Origin: Undaria pinnatifida
Lineage: Eukaryota > Sar > Phaeophyceae > Laminariales > Alariaceae
NCBI GenBank assembly: GCA_012845835.1
Contig: JABAKD010000020.1
Span: forward strand, 19,089,146 to 19,153,145
DNA length: 64,000 bases
Direction of reading: 5' to 3'
Position 1 is the first letter of the stretch, and every line of letters begins with the position of its first letter. The translations under genes were made by a program, and so were the position numbers. Of this stretch, positions 1 to 11,059 are shown one piece after another. The notes under the pieces are model-generated. The model was not told where the DNA came from. It made no database searches and was given only the letters and a program-made list of their open reading frames with translations.

Positions 1-1055
1 AAGACATCAAACGAGTGTACACGCTGTTCGTCGACGTCAAGCGCTCCACCCAGTTCCTCATGGAGTACCAGAAGGTATGCTTATTTCCGGTATAGCGGCA
101 ACTTGGTACTTCAGCAGCGTTTTTTAGGCATTCTTGCCACTGTAACGACTCCTGTGTCGCGCGCTGAAGGTGGCGGCTGTTGCCATACTCCCACGTTAAG
201 CATGTTTACGTCGCCAACTTGATACTTGGGTCGGTACAGCTCTCCTCATGAGTGTGTCACTGGGATGATCACCTAGCCCGGTGCTGCAGCGATGCTGGCC
301 CTGGACTGAGTGGTATCGTTAGATCATTGGAGTGATATGAGTATGTTCTGGTTACAGTGGTCGCTGCAATTTGGCGATGTTGCCGCAATTTGGCGATCCT
401 TGCCACTCGACCAAAAACGAAACAAAGTCCTTTCGAGGCGTGCTCCGTACTGGTATGGGTTCATCGTCACAAGCTGTCGTCCGCATTTTTTACGGATTCA
501 GAGCGTGAAGAGTACGCGGCTTTCCCAACGTTGGCTTTGCTTTTCTCTGTACTTAGCGTGGGTTGAGAGCTGTTCATATTTGTATTCGTGGTAGGTTCGA
601 GGCTAGGCGAGGAACGGCCGTTGCAAGTTTGTGATTATGCAGAGGTGATCTACGGACAGGACCCTCCCGCTTAAATGAAACACCGTCATGTCGCCCTATG
701 CCATTGGGGGCCATCCTCTAGCATATCCTCGCGGGTTACTGATATGTAGGCGTGCGCGCTTTTACTCAAACTGAGTACACCTATTAGGTCGGGTGTGCAG
801 CGATGCTGGCCCCGGGATGTTGCTAAGTTAAGCGCTATAACTGTATAACTGTGGAGGTGTGGGTAACGGCTTCTTTGCGTGCCCCATAGCCCCACGTCTC
901 GTGATTCGCGATTCGTGATTCGTGACTTGTGACTCCCTTGTTGGCCCGTGCAGGACTTCATGTTCAACGAGCTGGCTGGCGAATCGGAGGAGGAAGAGGA
1001 CGACGAGGAGGAGGACGATGAGGAGGAAGAGGAGGGTATGGACACTGCTGCATGA
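1..1055 (+). CDS. RVB2: RuvB-like 2 (reptin) C-terminal end, two exons, partial at the left edge
   Basis: Exons are 1-74 (reading from base 3) and 954-1055, joined in phase 0. The first exon reads DIKRVYTLFVDVKRSTQFL and continues MEYQK; the second starts DFMFNELAGE, runs through about 20 mostly acidic residues and ends GMDTAA with stop TGA at 1053-1055. RuvB-like 2 proteins typically end with an (E)DIxRVYxLFxD...RSTQ...EYQ helix, an FNEL-like segment and often MDT, so the family is clear. The protein is an AAA+ ATPase that forms hexamers with RuvB-like 1 in INO80/SWR1 chromatin remodelling, TIP60 and R2TP complexes. The ATPase core lies outside the window. The donor is GTATGC at 75 and the acceptor is GTGCAG at 948-953. 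The acidic tail is longer than in the human protein. Only the last 57 residues are visible. Confidence 0.93.
75..953 (+). other. Phase-0 intron of RVB2 with an internal direct repeat
   Basis: This 879-bp GT-AG intron separates the last two RVB2 exons. It contains a repeated word, GCAGCGATGCTGGCCC, near 285-300 and again near 798-813. Before the acceptor it has a run of CGTGATTCGTGA-like repeats (about 898-935). ORFs inside it do not resemble proteins. Confidence 0.85.
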
Positions 1056-2480
1056 GTGGGCAGAAATCAGCCACTCCGCATTCCTGCTGCTGCTACTGTA
1101 TATACACGTATAGGTGTTGTAGCATGCCCCCCGCGTGATATCGCGCGCCATTTCTAAAAACGGTGTCGGACGTGTCTGCGCCGTGAGACTCGGTAATATA
1201 CCAATCTGGACGGAAATGTAAGGATCGTTTGGTGTTCGTACTAATACCTTAAAGGTGCTTATATCTCCGTCTAGAATGGGACCAGGTATCGAAGCACTCT
1301 GCAGCAGTCGCTGGATCCATGGGCTGTGTGACGACAGGTCTGCGCGTTAGTTCCTCCTTGCGCTTCGCCGATACTGGCTGGAGCTCATCCCTGCTCTGAT
1401 AGAGTTTGCTTCGGGAGCAACGGGGATTGAGTTGGACATGCTGCGTGTGCTTTGACGTGCACCGCGCAGTGCGAGTTTGTCAGTAGCATGTGAAGGCATA
1501 CACCCTCAGAGGCGTTAATGGGGGGAGGGGAGCAGGGGGGTCGAAGGCATACACCCTCAAAGGCAATTAATGGGTGCTGAGGGGAAATCAAAGCGATTCT
1601 GCCTTGTTGGCGATCACGGTTCACAGTTTACTGCTGTAATACTGCTCTTGCTGTTGTTGTACGCACGAGGAGTTGCTATGATATGTTCGCCAGCCGATCG
1701 TATTGAAGGCACGCCACTTGCCCGCAAGTGCGAGCGCGAGCTAGTCGCGCGCTGCATACCCTGGCTTTACCATTGAGCGCTTTGGGCTTGCCGTTGAAGG
1801 GGAGGGGGAGGGGGGGCGAGAATGGAGACGCTTGGATTGACGGGCGCGGGAAAAATGTCGGTTCCGTGTCTGAGCTATCTATGATGTACCTGTGAAGTAT
1901 TGCCGGGAGACCCGTACGCGCTTGCGCTGGGGCAGCTCGTCGTTTGGCTTGAGTCGATCGAAGGGGACCTTTCAAGTTTTGTGCTTTGTTTTTGTTTTTT
2001 GTCGGCGCGTTTCGAACACACGATAATGGCAAAAAAATGCCGCCGAGGACTGACCCGCAGTGGTTATTAATAGCGAGCCATGCCATTCAAGTGAGGTGCA
2101 TGGTTAAGACGTACGGCTCAGAAGGATTTCAATTCAACATCCTGTCAATATTGATTTTACCCGCTTTCTTGTCTTTGCGGCAACGGGAGAGAACCCTACA
2201 GATACGCGGGGCCTCATTCCCTATACATCATGCATGCAGCAGATATAGCATGCTGTTATTGCTGTAGCAACTCTGTCTTCTCCGTACATTTTTCTGGGTT
2301 TTGGTTCATTAAACACTTCGAGGCTTCAGAGGGAAAACGTGCCAAAAAAGTGACAAATACTGCAGCGTTTGCGGCGTTTTCAACTCACGAAACATAGCAG
2401 TTAAAGCGAGGATAAAGTACCAAATATCTTTCGATTTTTGAGGTGGTCCACACATTTTTACCAGATTTTCCTCAGCCTGA
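1056..2480. other. Intergenic DNA downstream of RVB2; short direct repeat only
   Basis: I see no gene here. A direct repeat of about 32 bp (GAAGGCATACACCCTCA and following bases) occurs near 1491 and again near 1550, 58 bp apart. The short ORFs are low-complexity or have no recognisable domain. Confidence 0.6.
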
Positions 2481-2540
2481 GTTAGGGTTAGGGTTAGGGT
2501 TAGGGTTAGGGTTGGGGTTGGGGTTGGGGTTGGGTTGGGT
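2481..2540 (+). repeat. Interstitial telomere-like repeat, TTAGGG then TTGGGG units
   Basis: About five head-to-tail TTAGGG units are followed directly by three TTGGGG units and a TTGGG. TTAGGG is a widespread telomere repeat. The array is internal and short, so it is an interstitial telomeric sequence and not a chromosome end. Confidence 0.9.
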
Positions 2541-2885
2541 CGACGCCCTCTCCTTGTGATTCGTGAAAAATAGCCACAAAATACCAAAAATAGCCTTAAA
2601 ACATTGAAACCCCTATAAAGCGAAATATATTTGGTACTTTATCTGGCACGATTTGTGGGTTGAGAGCGATGAAGGCGCCTCGTACTAAGCAACCCGGGCC
2701 GTTGAAGTAGGGCATCGTAGATGGAGCACCCAACCTTAACGCAAGAGGAGAAATTGCATAACACATGAGCTGCATGATACTACTACTTGTACGGTGCACT
2801 CACGCCACAAAAGGACGGTGGGAAAGGCCGCATCTGCATTATTTTTGTCTCTCTTGTCTGGGTCCCGACGTGGCTAATGTGAAAG

Positions 2886-3880
2886 AATGCCGTCGGGACT
2901 CAAGGTGTCGTTTTCGGGTAGGTCGCCTACCTCCATGGCTCATGGCATCTCAGGAATCCTCCATTCTCCGTTCATTGCTCAAAACATCACACAAGACCAG
3001 ATTGGTACGCTATGGAAAACGCACGCACGCACTAATGCTGGGTGCGATGCTTTCGCCATGAAAGCATCGATTATATCTGGGAACCATCTAAGAGAGCTAC
3101 ACCATGACGTGGCACATCACGCAGGTCATCAGAGAGAACTGGCATCGTGTCACGCCTTGTCTATAGTCTATACATCTACGGAGAGCACTCCATTGCATTA
3201 GCCCATCCTGAATAGTCGCAGACAACAAAAGGATGCCCACAAAACATCCAGAAATTGGAGAGGGGGTCGAAGACGCGGCAACTTGAAACAAATGAAAAGG
3301 AAGCTATAGATTCCCCCACACCTCGTAACGAGGCTAAGACGCCTCTTGCAAGAGTTAAAGCCCTGTGATGGCGCTCACAATAGTGGGAACAGGAGATCGG
3401 GTCTGTACATGCGATATGCCAACGACATCAATCGGGCTACGAACGCGTGTCGTCGTGCCCGTGTGGTCAAGGGAATGGGTTCGAAACTCATTGCGATTTC
3501 ACGCGCAGGTTCACGTCTTGCCGGCGACATCAACTGTGAAGGTACACGCCGTCGGGACGCAGAGTGTCGGTGCTGGGTAGATCGCCTACCTCCATGGCTC
3601 ATGACATCTCTGGCATCCTCCAGTTTTTGTTCATTGCTCGAAACATTACACACGATATCGTACGCTATGGAAAACGCACACTGATCATTTCACCGAGAAA
3701 GCATCTCGACTATATCTGGGAACCATCTATTATAAGAGAACTACGTATGGCGCTAGGACATGGTACATCACGCAGTTCATCGAAAATAACTGGCAGGGTG
3801 TCACGTCTTATGTATTATTATATAGACTAAAGTCGATACTATCTATGGAGAACACTCCGTAACAACACTAGTCTATTCAT
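2886..3880. repeat. Diverged direct duplication, two copies about 660 bp apart
   Basis: Copy 1 (about 2886-3200) and copy 2 (about 3548-3860) share, in the same order, GCCGTCGGGAC, GGTCGCCTACCTCCATGGCT, ATTGCTC..AAACAT, CGCTATGGAAAACGCAC, TATATCTGGGAACCATCTA and GGAGA.CACTCC. Copy 1 joins the LTR-like block at 3201-3330. I see no protein product; the overlapping ORFs on both strands are chance reading frames. Confidence 0.7.
3201..3330 (-). repeat. LTR-like block with a polypurine-tract-like start, minus orientation
   Basis: Read on the minus strand the block begins ACGAGGTGTGGGGGAATCTA and ends near TCAGGATGGGCTAA. The same order appears on the plus strand at 23240-23390 and, more diverged, on the minus strand at 31010-31140. 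The GGTGTGGGGGAA word resembles a polypurine tract beside an LTR start. I see no coding retroelement attached, so the LTR assignment is inference. Confidence 0.5.
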
Positions 3881-4091
3881 ATAGCAGGGAACGGCACGCC
3901 AATACTAATATAATGCCGTTGCTTTGCTCATCTACCAGAGTATGCAGTGGTATCTTTGAAATCGAATATCTTTCCATGAAGCAGTAGTATCAATGACCTC
4001 CTGCCAACCATTTCCCAATTTCCTTTAATCAATTTTTCTCATTTTATCTTGTAATTCCTTCCCCTACATCTGTTTGAGCCATTAGTCTACC
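3881..4091. other. Unassigned intergenic DNA
   Basis: AT-richer sequence between the duplicated repeat and the reverse transcriptase remnant. I see nothing recognisable. Confidence 0.5.
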
Positions 4092-7000
4092 TCAACCCTC
4101 ATCAACATTACCACCGCAGGCCTTTGGCCGCAGTCCTCCCGCGTCGTCCTCCCTTCCCCTCGCGGCTTGGCGGTCTCTCAGAGATAGTCTATATCGATGA
4201 AATCTGCACGAAATCGTGACCTGAGTGGCTACAGAGATTATTGGGAATAAGTGGTCCTTTAAGACGCCTTTCCGCGCTAGGGACGATCCACCCGTCCCTC
4301 CGACGATGCTTGCCGCCACCTGATCGATCAGGTCGTTGCCTTCTTTGCCAAGGCGCCCAAAGCCTTCCACCGCGAGGGTGGCGAGCTTGTAGCTGCGCTC
4401 GTCGAAGGACACCTGTCCCGGACGAGCGTAGTGGTTGCGCTTGCGCGCCTCGGAAGTGGAAGCAGCTGGTCCGTTTCGGTCCGCCCCGCCTGCCCGCATG
4501 TGGAACCCCGCTTGTGGGTCCCCATACATGACGTGGAGCAGTATCGATTTGTTGCGCTACTCTGATGCTGTAGCATCTCAAAGTCCTCCCGCCTCGATAA
4601 TAATGTTCATTCGCGAATCCCTGTTTGCGTGGAAGGGGGCTCCGCTTTTCACTTGGTGGCGGATGGACATGCTCTTGAGGGTGCGGGAGAGCACGTGCAC
4701 AAGGGGCCGGTGCTGGTTCACCTGCGCGCCCGATCGGTGACACACTCGTGCATCCCGCGTATTAATCTCCGCTTTACCGCAGCGGGGTCACCTCGCCGCT
4801 AGGAATTCCTCTATCCCCAAAATTCTCTTTCCCGCAGTAACGAACTCTGATGCAGGAATAGGTCTAGTCGAGTCTACAGGCCTCGCCCTTAAGAAGGCGG
4901 TAGACCCTGATCTCGATTGACTCCGTTGCCGGGCCCTGGCCAAGCCTCGTGTCTCCTTCTCTCCTTGAGAGTCGCGTGTGCCTCGCTGGGGTCTCGTCTC
5001 GGGAAGCTGATCCAGCGAAGCGACATGCCTTTCATAACGAAGTCGGTTTACCAGTTTACCTAGTCTATGCTGCGCTTTGCTGGAGCTGATAGTTTCGGCG
5101 TCGTGTGCAGGCCGCACTTCCGCAACTGATTGCCCTGCGTCACCTTGCTCTTCTGCTCCAAAGTAGCTGTCCCGCTAGCTTTCCGGCACGGTGTTCGCCA
5201 TGGCCTCCTCTGCAACCCCATGCACATTGCGGAGGTTTCTCACGTTGTTCCAAATGCGCCGCACGAGGTCGGAATCGGGCAGCTCCCTCCGGACTTTGTC
5301 CCCTATAGCGCCGGACAGACTAGCAAGCACCTCCGGCACCGTCGCCACCAAGCTCCCAACGGATGCTGACATCCTGCGGGCTTCAGCCGACGACAGCCCA
5401 AACCCTCCGGCCCCCGTGGACAGGCTCGCCTGCGCCTGTTGATAGGGTTGCAGGGTCAACATTTTAGTCCGGCACCCGTCCGCGAAAAACGACGATTCTT
5501 CTACTGCCTCCGGGAGACCGAGTTGTTTCTCCAGAATCCACAGGGCGTTGCCATTGGCCTTTTGGCTTGCAGCCAGCGATAGTTCTAGGTCCATCACGCG
5601 TTCAAGGTGGGAGGTCCGTTGGACCATAGAGCCGGTGACAATCAGGTTGGCTGATTGCTTGTCAGGCATGTGCGACAACATCCGCGCGAGTTGCTTCGCT
5701 CCCCCGTTTCGGACTATCTCCATTGCGCTTCCCCTTGCGTATTATCTGTGACAACGGGAACCCCAACCACCTTAACCCCACCACGTTCGGCGATGTTGAC
5801 GCCAATACCTTCAAGAAGGGCGATTTGTTCCGGATTGGTACGTGCCCCCTCGGGGGAAGGGCAACCGTTTTGCTCGGGTTGATTGTTATGCCGATGTTGG
5901 ACAGCTCACGCTTGAGGAAGGATGCAACTTCTACAGTATCGGGGTGTGATTTCCATCATTCCGATGCTAGTGTCATCAAGATAGGTGAATGCCTCAACAT
6001 TTCTTGGCTTGAACTCCGCCCGAGTCTGCTTCAGCACCGGCAGGCGCGGCATGCAGAACAACGCCGGTCCCATGGCATACCCTTGTTGTACCTTACAGGA
6101 GCAGTCGATCTTCCGCCTTTCTCCCGATTCCACCCGAAAGAACACGCGCGCTGATATCCCGCCGTAACATTTTGCCACGAACGGTGTAAGCGCCGGCATG
6201 CAAGTGGCTGCCTCCGCAAGCGTAGCAGTTCGTTTCACTGTGTTGAACGCGTTGGAGCAACCGGTGAGGACCAGCCAGTTTTTTGCCTTGTGATGTACCC
6301 TTGCGCGTAGCGCTACCTGTTCCACCCCCCCTCGTAATCCGACTCCAAACTGTCTCGCTTCCTCGCGGTTGGCTTCCTCCAGCCGTGGTCGCCAGTGCCG
6401 CATGGTCCCGGCCTCAATAAGGCGCCTCTACGTCATCCCCACGCACACGGGGCGGCATTTTTCACCCAATGCAGCGAGGTTGGATTGGAACAAGAGCTGC
6501 CGGAATTCCGGAGGGAGCGTGTTTGGATCATCGATGCTTGACTTCTCCAGAAGGGTTCAATGCCGGCTCCGAATTTTTCACGCCCGAAACAGTCCTGATT
6601 ATTGACAGCAACTGCGAAAAGCGCAGGCCGTCGCTTCCCGTGCCTAATAATGCGTTGCGAGAATTGATTACCTCCATGGCCACTTGTGGGTCGATCTCTT
6701 CCTCCGGGCGCCTGTTGGGGCAACTCCCTTCCTCCGGGTAGGAGGAACTTGCTCCCACCGCTGCCGCTGCTGCTTCGGAGACGCAGGTCTGGTCCTCCCC
6801 CGGGAACTTTGCTTTCACGCGCTCCCACGTTTCCTCGTTTCCCGGCGCGCGCGGTTCCGCGAGAAGGCTGAGTGCCGTCACAGTCACCCCACATCGATGG
6901 CGGCATGCTGATGATGCCCTCTTAAATATATCAGCGTCCGTCTCTTCGCGGGCCGCTCTCCCTCGTCGATGTTCGACGGGTATACTCCATTAACCACGGG

Positions 7001-7578
7001 AACGAAAGGGTGAGGTCACCGCGTTCGTCATACGTAAACCTGTCGCGCCGTTTCATTCGGCCATCTTGCGAGTGCGGTTGAGCCGGGATGATGTGCCGCA
7101 GCTTGGTCGACCTCAAAAGTGATTGCGGCGGTTCAGATTGTGTGGATTGACGATGCTCTCCCAAGGCATGATTGGGGAGGCCAAGCACATGGGTGACAAG
7201 CTTGGCGTGGGTAGTAGCCAGCCTGGACTGCACTTTGACAACAGCGGCGAAGCGTTGTTGGAGGTCCTCAAGGAGGACATCATCGAGCGGCCCTGCAATC
7301 CCCAACGTGTTTTGGTCCACGGGATAGCAAAGGCCATACCCGCGCCCTTCCTCGCCATCGTCAGGTCTCCCTGCGAGTCCCGCTGCCGTAGCACGTAGTC
7401 CAGGGGCGACCTGAACTGCCGCTTTGAACGCTTCCCGTCTTCCATGGCGGACTGTGCGTTCACTTGCTTCGCAGAGAAGCGGCGCCTGCGCCTCGCCTCG
7501 TCTGACCGCATTCACCACGCACCGCGCATGCATTGCATATTGACGTCCACAGGGTAACCACTCGGTGTCCCCGAGCAA
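4092..7578 (-). pseudogene. Non-LTR-like retroelement ORF with RING-like N-terminus and reverse transcriptase, frameshifted
   Basis: Fragments read on the minus strand in order form one decayed protein. 7578-6931 begins with a Cys/His segment (LPCGRQYAMHARC) resembling half of a RING-type finger. 6887-6528 continues in another frame with SRNALLGTGSDGLRFS-type sequence (here NSRNALLGTGSDGLRFS). 6403-5906 is the reverse transcriptase core, with GVEQVALRARVHH, a CSNAFNTVKR block, VQQGYAMGPALF and the catalytic box YLDD. 5723-5175 is the region after the polymerase, 5117-4788 has TAFLRARPVDSTR and LGIEE, and 4529-4092 ends the ORF after SFDERSYKLATLAVEGFGRL. At least four frame changes separate the pieces, so it cannot make a full protein. 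In the usual RT motif A an Asp precedes the SNAFN-like segment; here that position is Gly (TGCSNAFN), so a catalytic aspartate is probably lost. I recognise the family from algal genomes by pattern only. Confidence 0.85.
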
Positions 7579-7606
7579 TCGTTGCTCTACAGCTATTTAA
7601 GCTACC

Positions 7607-7712
7607 GTGTGCCCAAAACGTCCCAGTACTTGACGAGATATCTGGTATCCGCGTGCTCCCGCAGACTTGTGAAACCACGAGTCTGCGAGAGCACGCGGAT
7701 ACCAGATATATG
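7607..7712. mobile_element. Foldback (hairpin) element, GCGTGCTCCCGCAG family, copy 1
   Basis: Bases 7638-7667 and 7680-7709 are inverted copies of about 30 bp with one mismatch, around a 12-bp loop. The outer sequence CGTGTGCCCAAAACG at the left recurs in the longer copy at 24236-24487. No coding capacity is visible, so it behaves like a non-autonomous foldback or MITE. Confidence 0.75.
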
Positions 7713-7721
7713 TATTGTAAA

Positions 7722-7985
7722 AAATTAAAACATGCTCCAGCTGTAAGATCGAAGATTTTGTCGAAACTCGTTTTTGCAAGTTGTGTGTGTTACTCCAATC
7801 CCGCGTATTACTGGGTGTGTGTCCTCATCAAGGATATAGGTCGGCGACACCCCTTAGAACCACTGTTGTAGCTTGTACCAGGGTCAACAAGGTGGTGTTA
7901 ACCAATCTGTGCACGGAAACTATAAAACCTGCTATTGAGGGGGGACAAAATCTGACGGAATGCCTCACTTTATCATGTATACATA
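7722..7985 (+). repeat. Dispersed repeat, CAGCTGTGAGATCGAAG / GGAAACTATAAAACC family, copy 1
   Basis: It runs from CTCCAGCTGTAAGATCGAAG through GGATATAGGTCGGCGAC and GGAAACTATAAAACC to ACAAAATCTGACGG. The same order recurs at 11060-11320. Pieces recur at 11455-11690 and 12448-12560, and diverged 5' ends occur near 26220, 29350 and 50030. No ORF is conserved between copies. Confidence 0.75.
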
Positions 7986-8192
7986 TATATACATATATAT
8001 GCTGTAAGTTGTATAACAGATGGGGGGGTTCCCGAGAGCTGGGTTTTTAAGTGTGGGGGAGGGGGGGGGTCCAACATTTTAGGTCGCATAAATGCATAGC
8101 AGTACCAGGTAGGAGCTTACTGTATGTAGGAGTGATGCTAGGTCTAGGCGATGATGGGGGTTGGGGGGAGGAGAGGCCGGGGGGGGGGGGGT

Positions 8193-8453
8193 GTAATAGA
8201 GTGCCCTCCGCAGAAGGATAGTTTATAGATTCGACGTGAAAACATGTCATGGTTGAGGTGAAACCACGTGATATTACATGTCACATTCACGTCAAGGCCG
8301 TCATAGATGGGCGATAATGTAGGTGACGATGATGGGACAAGCAGGACGCCCCTCACCTCACTATCCTGCACTACTCTGCCCAACCCTGCTCTACTCTGTC
8401 TTGTCTTGCTTTGTCTGTCTTTTAGCATTCAATGTATAGGAAATAATGTAAGG
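8193..8453 (+). repeat. 250-bp dispersed repeat (GAGTGCCCTCCG family), copy 1
   Basis: It starts near GAGTGCCCTCCGCAGAAGGA, contains GACGATGATGGGACAAGCAG, has a variable CTGCxCTACC tract and ends near GGAAATAATGTAAG. Other copies lie at 13065-13330 (+), 23387-23642 (+) and 24722-24905 (-). It may be part of a long terminal repeat, since two copies extend into shared flanks, but this is inferred. Confidence 0.8.
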
Positions 8454-8663
8454 CTTTACCTTTACATTTTGCGTTGTCGGCAGGTCAGCCAGCAGTAGTG
8501 CAGGTCGCGACTATTACTAGTGTTCATTCTGGTAAAATCTTCTATCTGGCTTTGACGAAACTTTTGAAACATTTCGTCTTGCCTCAATGGAACTTTTGAG
8601 GCATCTCGTGTGTGAGATGGACACCCCCGTAGGTACCATACGACTCTCCGGACCGAACATACA

Positions 8664-8985
8664 GAGCCGGTCGCCCCGGTGGCGTACCAGGTTATCCTCG
8701 AGCCTGGTATAGGTCAGTTTCGTGAGTTCGAGCCCCGCCGAGTGCATACTCGTATAAACTCGTTGGGACTTTTTCTTGTGCACAAATTGACTTGCGGAAA
8801 GCGCGAGAGCGTGAGTTAGCAACACTCGATGAAAAATCGACGAGCAGTAGGATTGCTGAACCCTATGCGCGATAAAAATTGAAGGCAAAAACCGGGGGGG
8901 GAAAGGGACGACACCTGTGACCACGACTTGTCCAGAAGCTGGAAAGTAAAAGTGTGTGAATGAAAAAAGAAAAAAAAAAAAAAAA
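8664..8985 (+). mobile_element. tRNA-derived SINE, family 1, copy 1 (322 bp, full length)
   Basis: The head GAGCCGGTCGCCCCGGTGGC is followed by an A-box-like segment (TGGCGTACCAGG). About 45 bp on is a good pol III B box (GAGTTCGAGCCCC). A tRNA-unrelated body follows (GGAAAGCGCGAGAGCGTGAG, GATGAAAAATCGACGAGCAG), and the element ends in a run of about 17 A. Head, internal promoter, body and poly(A) tail are the standard layout of a LINE-mobilised SINE. Copies with the same body occur at 23874-24212, 34084-34247, 43340-43642 and, diverged, 36440-36660. The minus-strand ORFs over it are shadows. Confidence 0.85.
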
Positions 8986-9576
8986 GCAGTAGTAGTACCA
9001 AGTACCAAGCGTCCTTGAGGTGTGCTGTTGTTGTTGTCGCACATTGCTATAACATACGCGCTCTCCTAGATACCAGTACCACCTGGTATCTGTTTTGTCT
9101 TCCTCGTGCACTCTTTTGCTTTATGTATCGCAGCTACGTATCATACACTGGTATCGAATACGGCACAATACTTGTCCTTAGTGCCTTTTTTTTGTTGGCA
9201 GTTTTTGGTCCTATGGTACATATCGATGTGACACGTTGTTGTTGTTCTCACATTAACTCGCATAATCAAGTCCGTGGTCGCAGGACAGGCTTCAGTCACT
9301 CTGGAGCTGAGGAATACCCCAGGAAAAACACAAACAAACCAAAGGTGGTACACGCATATATCACAGCTGACGCAATTCATGCCTCCACCAGAAACATATA
9401 AAAGTGAAATCGGGAGTCAGCCTACGATGTGCCAGGTCCATACTGATGCATACGTCTCACTACTCGCGCCTGGATAAACCGACTATACCGCTTGCCACCG
9501 AAGAAAGATTACGACGTATATATTGCACGTAGTACCTCTCACTACGCATACGCACAACAGACGCAAGTCAATTGGA
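8986..9576. other. Unassigned intergenic DNA
   Basis: I see no gene or repeat that I can match elsewhere in the window. A short imperfect palindrome around TACCAGTACCACCTGGTATC lies near 9070. Confidence 0.5.
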
Positions 9577-9737
9577 AAAACGAAACAAAGAAAAGAAAAA
9601 AAGATAAATGAAAGGAAAGAAAAGACAAGGAAGCAAAAAAACAAAAAAGGAAAGGAAAGAAAAGAAAAGACCAGAAAAGCAAGAGAAGACAAGACAAGAA
9701 GTTGAATCAAGGAAAGGAAAAGAGGAAAAAAAAGCCA
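9577..9737 (+). repeat. Purine-rich (GAAA/AAAG) tract
   Basis: About 160 bp of almost pure A/G on the top strand, made of AAAGAAAAG-type units. The Phe/Ser-rich and Lys-rich ORFs here are low-complexity shadows. Confidence 0.85.
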
Positions 9738-9890
9738 TACTAGCAGACCCTAGGAACTGACTGAAGACGGCATTGGGCTCATAGAGGGTATCAAGTGCAT
9801 CATCGATGGCACTGAGGAGAGAACGGAACATGGCGAAGAAGTCAGGGCGGTCTCACGCTATCTTGTGATGGCCATTGGAGGCCCACAAAT

Positions 9891-10440
9891 TTAAGACGAT
9901 GGTGGCCAGACCCAGACTTCAGCCTCTTGAGCATGACGCCTCCCCCTTCCCCCTCCCCCTCCTCCCCCCCTCCCCGCCCCCTCCCCCCCTCCCCCCTCCA
10001 CCCCTCCCCCCTCCCCCCGGCCGCTTAGAGATGGCGACGGTGGATGGCGCTGCCGCAGCCTTTGCGCGTCGCTCTGCAGCTTTGCGTCTCTCCGTTTCAT
10101 GCCAATTCCGCATGAACAACTCGGCCCCCTCCTCTACTCGTCGAAGCCATCTTCCGGCCTTCTGAGCAGCCTATCGCCACCCTTCGAATTTCATTCCAAA
10201 GATCGACATATCCTCCTTCAGATGAGCCATCCAGTCCTTCTCTTGCCCCCCTGAGTAGTCCTTCCCCCCAACAAGCTCTCCAAACATCACCCTCTGTGGC
10301 AGACGCTCCTCCCCCATACGTGCTACGAATCCCCGAAACAATATCCTCCGTTTGCGCAACTATCGCCTCTATGCTCTTGGAAGCTGCCTTGGCAAGGGCG
10401 TCGGCGTACGATAGGGTGTGGTCGTCGCGCTTCCGTACAT
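9891..10440 (-). pseudogene. C-terminal end of a second LINE-type retrotransposon ORF, broken
   Basis: From about 10440 on the minus strand the frame reads RKRDDHTLSYADALAKAAS. A one-base shift near 10360 leads to RKRRILFRGFVARMGEERLP, then RVMFGELVGGKDYSGGQEKD and FGMKFEGWR. A TAG stop at 10171-10173 interrupts the same frame, which then continues AAQKAGRWLRRVEEGAELF and MRNWHETERRKAAERRAKAA. A basic patch, then (G)xVxRMxxxRLPxxVxxGEL, is typical of the end of LINE ORF2 proteins after the reverse transcriptase. The frame ends in a Gly/Arg-rich tract encoded by the poly-C stretch. One frameshift and one nonsense codon make it a pseudogene. Confidence 0.8.
9945..10020 (+). repeat. C-rich low-complexity tract (CCCCCTCC)n
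   Basis: About 75 bp of cytosine runs broken by single T or G bases. It overlaps the 3' end of the minus-strand LINE fragment, where it encodes Gly-rich sequence. It is a candidate G-quadruplex on the minus strand. Confidence 0.85.
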
Positions 10441-11059
10441 GTATTTGGTGTCAACACCATCAGAGCGTTCTGCGATCTGCAGAAAGTTTGTATGAGTCCC
10501 AACCAACCAGCCCACTGCGGCAACTGCGTACCGTGGTTGGAATAATATAGCGTATTGGAATCAGCGTGCACAGCAGAAATTTGAGGTAAAAAACCAGCTG
10601 GGTATTACAACAGCGATGGAATAGGGAAGAACACACCCTTCCCAAAATCCTGGATCAGCTGTCTCTTATTATTAAACCGTTTTTTTGTGGTGGTAGAAAG
10701 CAGTTTCTTTTTTTTGCTGCCAACGTTACCATTAACATTGGTGTTCACCGGCTGTTACACTATGTCGATATTCTGTGCGCCTTTTGTCATTCATGACTCT
10801 TCTTTTTTTTTCCTCCGGCTGGGCTTTTATGGTTTGACGGCCTTCGTTTCAGCTGTTAATTGCTTGGTGATGATCTTGCGAGCAACCACGACACCCCGCC
10901 CCCGTTTTTCTGCCAAATTGGCACTTGTTTCGCATGAATCTATTTTGACGTGCTCCCCTGTGTCTTTTTTGTCCGTGCCGGAAAAATCGAAGAAGAACCG
11001 CTATGCTGCACGTGTTGCCTTCGTTATGCTTGCGCGCATCTCGTCGTGCAATAATATAA
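10441..11059. other. Unassigned intergenic DNA
   Basis: I see no convincing gene. The plus-strand ORF at 10687-11085 is hydrophobic because of poly-T runs and lacks any domain I know. Confidence 0.45.

Noticed and set aside
686-1045. Minus-strand 119-codon ORF with a poly-Ser start
   Set aside because: It is the antisense of the acidic GAG/GAC codons of the last RVB2 exon.
2481-2540. A chromosome end
   Set aside because: The array is only about 60 bp with unique sequence and a gene on its outer side.
8664-8760. A functional tRNA gene
   Set aside because: A and B boxes are present, but no cloverleaf with a proper acceptor stem forms and the sequence continues into a repeated body with poly(A); it is a SINE.
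8517-9111. Minus-strand ORFs with hydrophobic Phe-rich stretches
   Set aside because: They cross the SINE and its poly(A) tail read in antisense.
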